Assembly (NCBI GenBank): GCA_003142495.1
Contig: PLMM01000123.1
Coordinates: 19,671-25,506 of the forward strand
Direction: 5' to 3'
Source: Gemmatimonadota bacterium
GTDB taxonomy: Bacteria > Gemmatimonadota > Gemmatimonadetes > Gemmatimonadales > Gemmatimonadaceae
DNA: 5,836 nt
The position numbers were made by a program, and so were the translations under genes. The notes under the pieces were generated by a model. The model was not told the DNA's origin. It was given only the letters and a program-made list of their open reading frames with translations, and did no database searches. This document shows, piece after piece, positions 3,257 through 5,836 of the stretch (within the stretch, counting starts at the first letter, position 1; each line of letters opens with the position of its first letter).

Positions 3257-5836
3257 ATGGCCGAGCGCGCAAAGCCTGCGGTACGACGCAAGCTCTCCGA
3301 GTACCGCCGCAAACGCGACTTCTCGAAAACCGCCGAGCCATCCGGCAACGACGAGCGCGCGAAGAAAAAGAAGTCGCTCGTCTTCGTCATCCAGAAACAC
3401 GCGGCGAGCCATCTCCACTTCGACTTCCGGCTCGAGCTCGATGGCGTGATGAAAAGCTGGGCCGTACCCAAGGGCCCGAGCTACGACCCGGCCGTCAAGC
3501 GCCTCGCCATGCAGGTCGAAGATCATCCCATTGACTACAACACCTTCGAAGGGACGATCCCGCAGGGCGAGTACGGCGGCGGCACGGTCATGCTCTGGGA
3601 TCGCGGCACCTACACCTCCGCGCTCGACGAGGACGATCCGATCCCCGCGCTCCGCACAGGCTACGCGAAAGGCGACCTCAAGATCCTCATGCACGGCGAC
3701 CGCATGCACGGCTCCTGGGTGCTCGTACGCACGCGCCGCGGCTCCGACAGCAAACCGCAGTGGCTGCTCATCAAGCATCGCGACGACTTCTCGAAGCCCG
3801 GCTCCGACATCGTCGCACACGAGATGACGTCAGTCACCACCGGCCGCACGATGGACGAGATCGCATCGAACAAAAAGAAAAACGTCTGGCACTCCAATCG
3901 CGCGCCCGCTCGCACCGCCTACACCAAAGCACTCGGCGCCGGCGCCCTCGATCCCATGCTCGCATCCGTCGGCACCGACATTCCCGAAGGAAGCGCGTGG
4001 ACCTTCGAGCCGAAGTACGACGGCATCCGCGTCCTCGCCTACGCAACGCCCGTTGCCGCGCGCCTCGTCACGCGCAACGGAAAGGACAAGACCGCACAGT
4101 TCCCTGGAATCGCTGAAGCTTTGCGCAAGCTCGCCTCGCGAGGGAAGCGCGCGCTCGTGCTCGACGGCGAAGTCGTTGCACTGCACGACGGCACCCCTGC
4201 GCGCTTCCAGGAGCTGCAACAGCGCATGCACGTGAAGGACGCGCGCGCGATCGCCGGCTACGAGACGACCGCGCCCGTCGCACTGATGGCCTTCGACATT
4301 CTGCTCGATGGCAACGACGTGCTCGTACACGAACCGTGGACGAAGCGCCGCGCGCATCTCGAGAAGCGACTCGCCGGCCACGAGTCGGCGGAGCTGCGCC
4401 TCACGGAGTCCGATCTCGATGACGGACGCGAGATGCTCGCACGCGCGCGCCACGATGGCTGGGAGGGGATCATCGCGAAGCGTGTCGACGCGCCCTACCA
4501 GCCCGGCGTACGCACGCGCGACTGGCTCAAGCTCAAGCTCGAGTTTCGACAGGAGTTCGTCGTCGGCGGCTGGACCGAGCCCCGCAACACACGCCAGCAC
4601 ATCGGCGCCCTCCTCCTCGGCTACTACGACCACGGGCGCCTGATCTACGCCGGCAACATGGGCGGCGGCTTCGACAACGTGGGACTCGCCGAGATGTACG
4701 AGTCGCTCGCGCCGTCGGAGCGAAAGACATCGCCGTTCAAGGAGACGCCGCGGCCGCGCGAGCCGGTGCACTGGGTGACGCCGAAGGTGGTCGTCGAAGT
4801 GAAGTTCAACGAGTGGACGACGGACGGAAAGCTGCGCCAGCCGATCTACGTCGGCACGCGCGACGACAAGAATCCGCGCACAGTGAAACGCGAGGGAACG
4901 AGCGTGCAGAAAGCCGCGAAGAAGAAGCGCGCGACAACGAAAGTCGCGAGGAAAAAATCCGCGAAGAAGATCGTGCGGGTGAGCGCGCGCAAGAGCGTGG
5001 GCGCGTCGGCAGCCACCGCCCCAGCGGGATCCGTCGAGCAACAGCTCGCGACCATTCAGCAGGGTGGCGGCGACGGCAACGTAGAGATCAAGCGCGGCGT
5101 CTCGCTCCACGTCTCGAGTCTCGACAAGATCTACTTCCCCGCAAACGGCTTCACCAAGGGCGACGTCATGCGCTACTACGCGCGCGTCGCGCCGCAAATT
5201 CTTCCCACGATCGCCGACCGTCCGCTCGTGCTCAAACGCACGCCGGAAGGGATCAAGGGCGAAGTCTTCTTTCAGCAGAAGCCGCCGCCGCACGCGCCAC
5301 CGATCCTTCGTGTCGAGACGGTCGTGAACAGCGAGGGCGAGAGCGCCGAGCGAATCGTGGGCGGCGATCTCGCGACGCTGCTCTACACCGTGCAAATCGG
5401 CTGCATCTCCGTCGACCCCTGGCACTCGCGCATCGGATCGCTCGACGCGATGGACTACACGATTCTCGATCTCGACCCGGGACCGCGCGCGACCTTCGAT
5501 CGCATCGTCGATGTCGCGCGCTGGGTGAAGGAGGAGCTCGACGCGCACGGACTGCACGCCGCACTCAAGACCTCGGGCTCGCGCGGGCTGCACGTAGTCA
5601 TCCCGCTCCCCCCGCGCACGCCCTACGAGGCGGGACTGCTCCTCGCCCAGCTGATCGCGACGCGCGTGGCCGAGAAACACCCGAAGGATGCGACGGTCGA
5701 ACGGTCGGTGAAGGCGCGTCCGGCAAGGGCGATCTACGTCGACTATCTGCAGAACGTGAAGGGGAAGTCGGTCGCCGGCGCGTATTGCGTGCGCGCGCGA
5801 GACGGTGCGACCGTCTCGACCCCGCTCCAATGGAAG
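3257..5836 (+). CDS. ligD: LigD, multifunctional NHEJ protein (3'-phosphoesterase, ATP-dependent ligase, primase-type polymerase), C-terminus beyond the window
   Basis: Trims, fills and seals the breaks held by Ku. 860 codons are open to the window edge. Phosphoesterase: about 40-200, with His48, His54, Asp56, Arg58 and His90, the same spacing as Pseudomonas H42/H48/D50/R52/H84. Ligase: about 230-430, with motif I EPKYDGIR (adenylated Lys253), motif III LDGEVVAL (302-309), motif IV EGIIAKR (403-409) and motif V WLKLKL (423-428). The OB fold runs to about 545. A Lys/Arg/Ala linker spans 550-590. Polymerase: from about 617, with LDKIYFP, the catalytic pair in ILDLDPG (Asp738, Asp740), TSGSRGLHVVIPL (772-784) and IYVDYLQN carrying the third Asp829. 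The last residues, VSTPLQWK, are a conserved segment about 50-70 residues from the usual end. The order is Pseudomonas-like. The ATG has no Shine-Dalgarno, so coupling to ku translation is likely. SGSRG in place of the common SGGKG is a minor variation. Confidence 0.97.
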   Translation, partial: MAERAKPAVRRKLSEYRRKRDFSKTAEPSGNDERAKKKKSLVFVIQKHAASHLHFDFRLELDGVMKSWAVPKGPSYDPAVKRLAMQVEDHPIDYNTFEGTIPQGEYGGGTVMLWDRGTYTSALDEDDPIPALRTGYAKGDLKILMHGDRMHGSWVLVRTRRGSDSKPQWLLIKHRDDFSKPGSDIVAHEMTSVTTGRTMDEIASNKKKNVWHSNRAPARTAYTKALGAGALDPMLASVGTDIPEGSAWTFEPKYDGIRVLAYATPVAARLVTRNGKDKTAQFPGIAEALRKLASRGKRALVLDGEVVALHDGTPARFQELQQRMHVKDARAIAGYETTAPVALMAFDILLDGNDVLVHEPWTKRRAHLEKRLAGHESAELRLTESDLDDGREMLARARHDGWEGIIAKRVDAPYQPGVRTRDWLKLKLEFRQEFVVGGWTEPRNTRQHIGALLLGYYDHGRLIYAGNMGGGFDNVGLAEMYESLAPSERKTSPFKETPRPREPVHWVTPKVVVEVKFNEWTTDGKLRQPIYVGTRDDKNPRTVKREGTSVQKAAKKKRATTKVARKKSAKKIVRVSARKSVGASAATAPAGSVEQQLATIQQGGGDGNVEIKRGVSLHVSSLDKIYFPANGFTKGDVMRYYARVAPQILPTIADRPLVLKRTPEGIKGEVFFQQKPPPHAPPILRVETVVNSEGESAERIVGGDLATLLYTVQIGCISVDPWHSRIGSLDAMDYTILDLDPGPRATFDRIVDVARWVKEELDAHGLHAALKTSGSRGLHVVIPLPPRTPYEAGLLLAQLIATRVAEKHPKDATVERSVKARPARAIYVDYLQNVKGKSVAGAYCVRARDGATVSTPLQWK

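Noticed and set aside
2384..5830. Very long minus-strand open frames opposite ku and ligD (2384-3820 and 3830-5830)
   Set aside because: Their translations are Arg/Ala/Val/Glu-rich without recognisable domains, while the plus strand encodes unmistakable Ku and LigD motifs. GC-rich codon bias removes stops from the opposite strand.

Overview
This is a GC-rich chromosomal stretch from a bacterium. Two exported proteins with lipoprotein-type signal peptides point to a Gram-negative-type envelope. A two-gene Ku/LigD end-joining locus and near-exclusive G/C third codon positions would suit a soil or desiccation-tolerant lineage. Gemmatimonadota is one possible home, but nothing in the window proves the phylum. 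No mobile element, CRISPR array, tRNA or rRNA was seen.

Left part, minus strand (1-1475): a predicted lipoprotein of unknown function is followed 74 bp downstream by a type I phosphodiesterase/nucleotide pyrophosphatase (NPP family) that runs off the left edge. Both look envelope-localised and may be co-transcribed. The start of the lipoprotein gene is problematic: a strong Shine-Dalgarno plus ATG sits upstream in the wrong frame.

Middle (1476-2260), plus strand: a short divergent region leads into a 69-residue protein with two CxxC pairs (a probable zinc ribbon) that has no name I recognise. It is followed by a 221-bp gap, AT-rich in its centre, with two inverted repeats. These probably form the structured leader of a canonical 68-residue cold-shock protein gene, which ends at a strong intrinsic terminator.

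Right part (2261-5836), plus strand: ku (294 aa) and ligD (860 codons seen, 3' end missing) form the minimal bacterial non-homologous end-joining machine. Ku would bind and bridge double-strand-break ends and recruit LigD. LigD would trim 3' ends (phosphoesterase), fill or extend them (primase-like polymerase) and seal them (ATP-dependent ligase). The LigD domain order is phosphoesterase-ligase-polymerase, as in Pseudomonas and unlike the polymerase-first order of Mycobacterium. The two genes are 9 bp apart and in the same reading frame, and both proteins carry Lys/Ala/Arg-rich histone-H1-like segments. The end-joining system itself is well described. The less explained items are the zinc-ribbon ORF, the broken-looking lipoprotein start, the csp leader structure and the in-frame ku/ligD junction.
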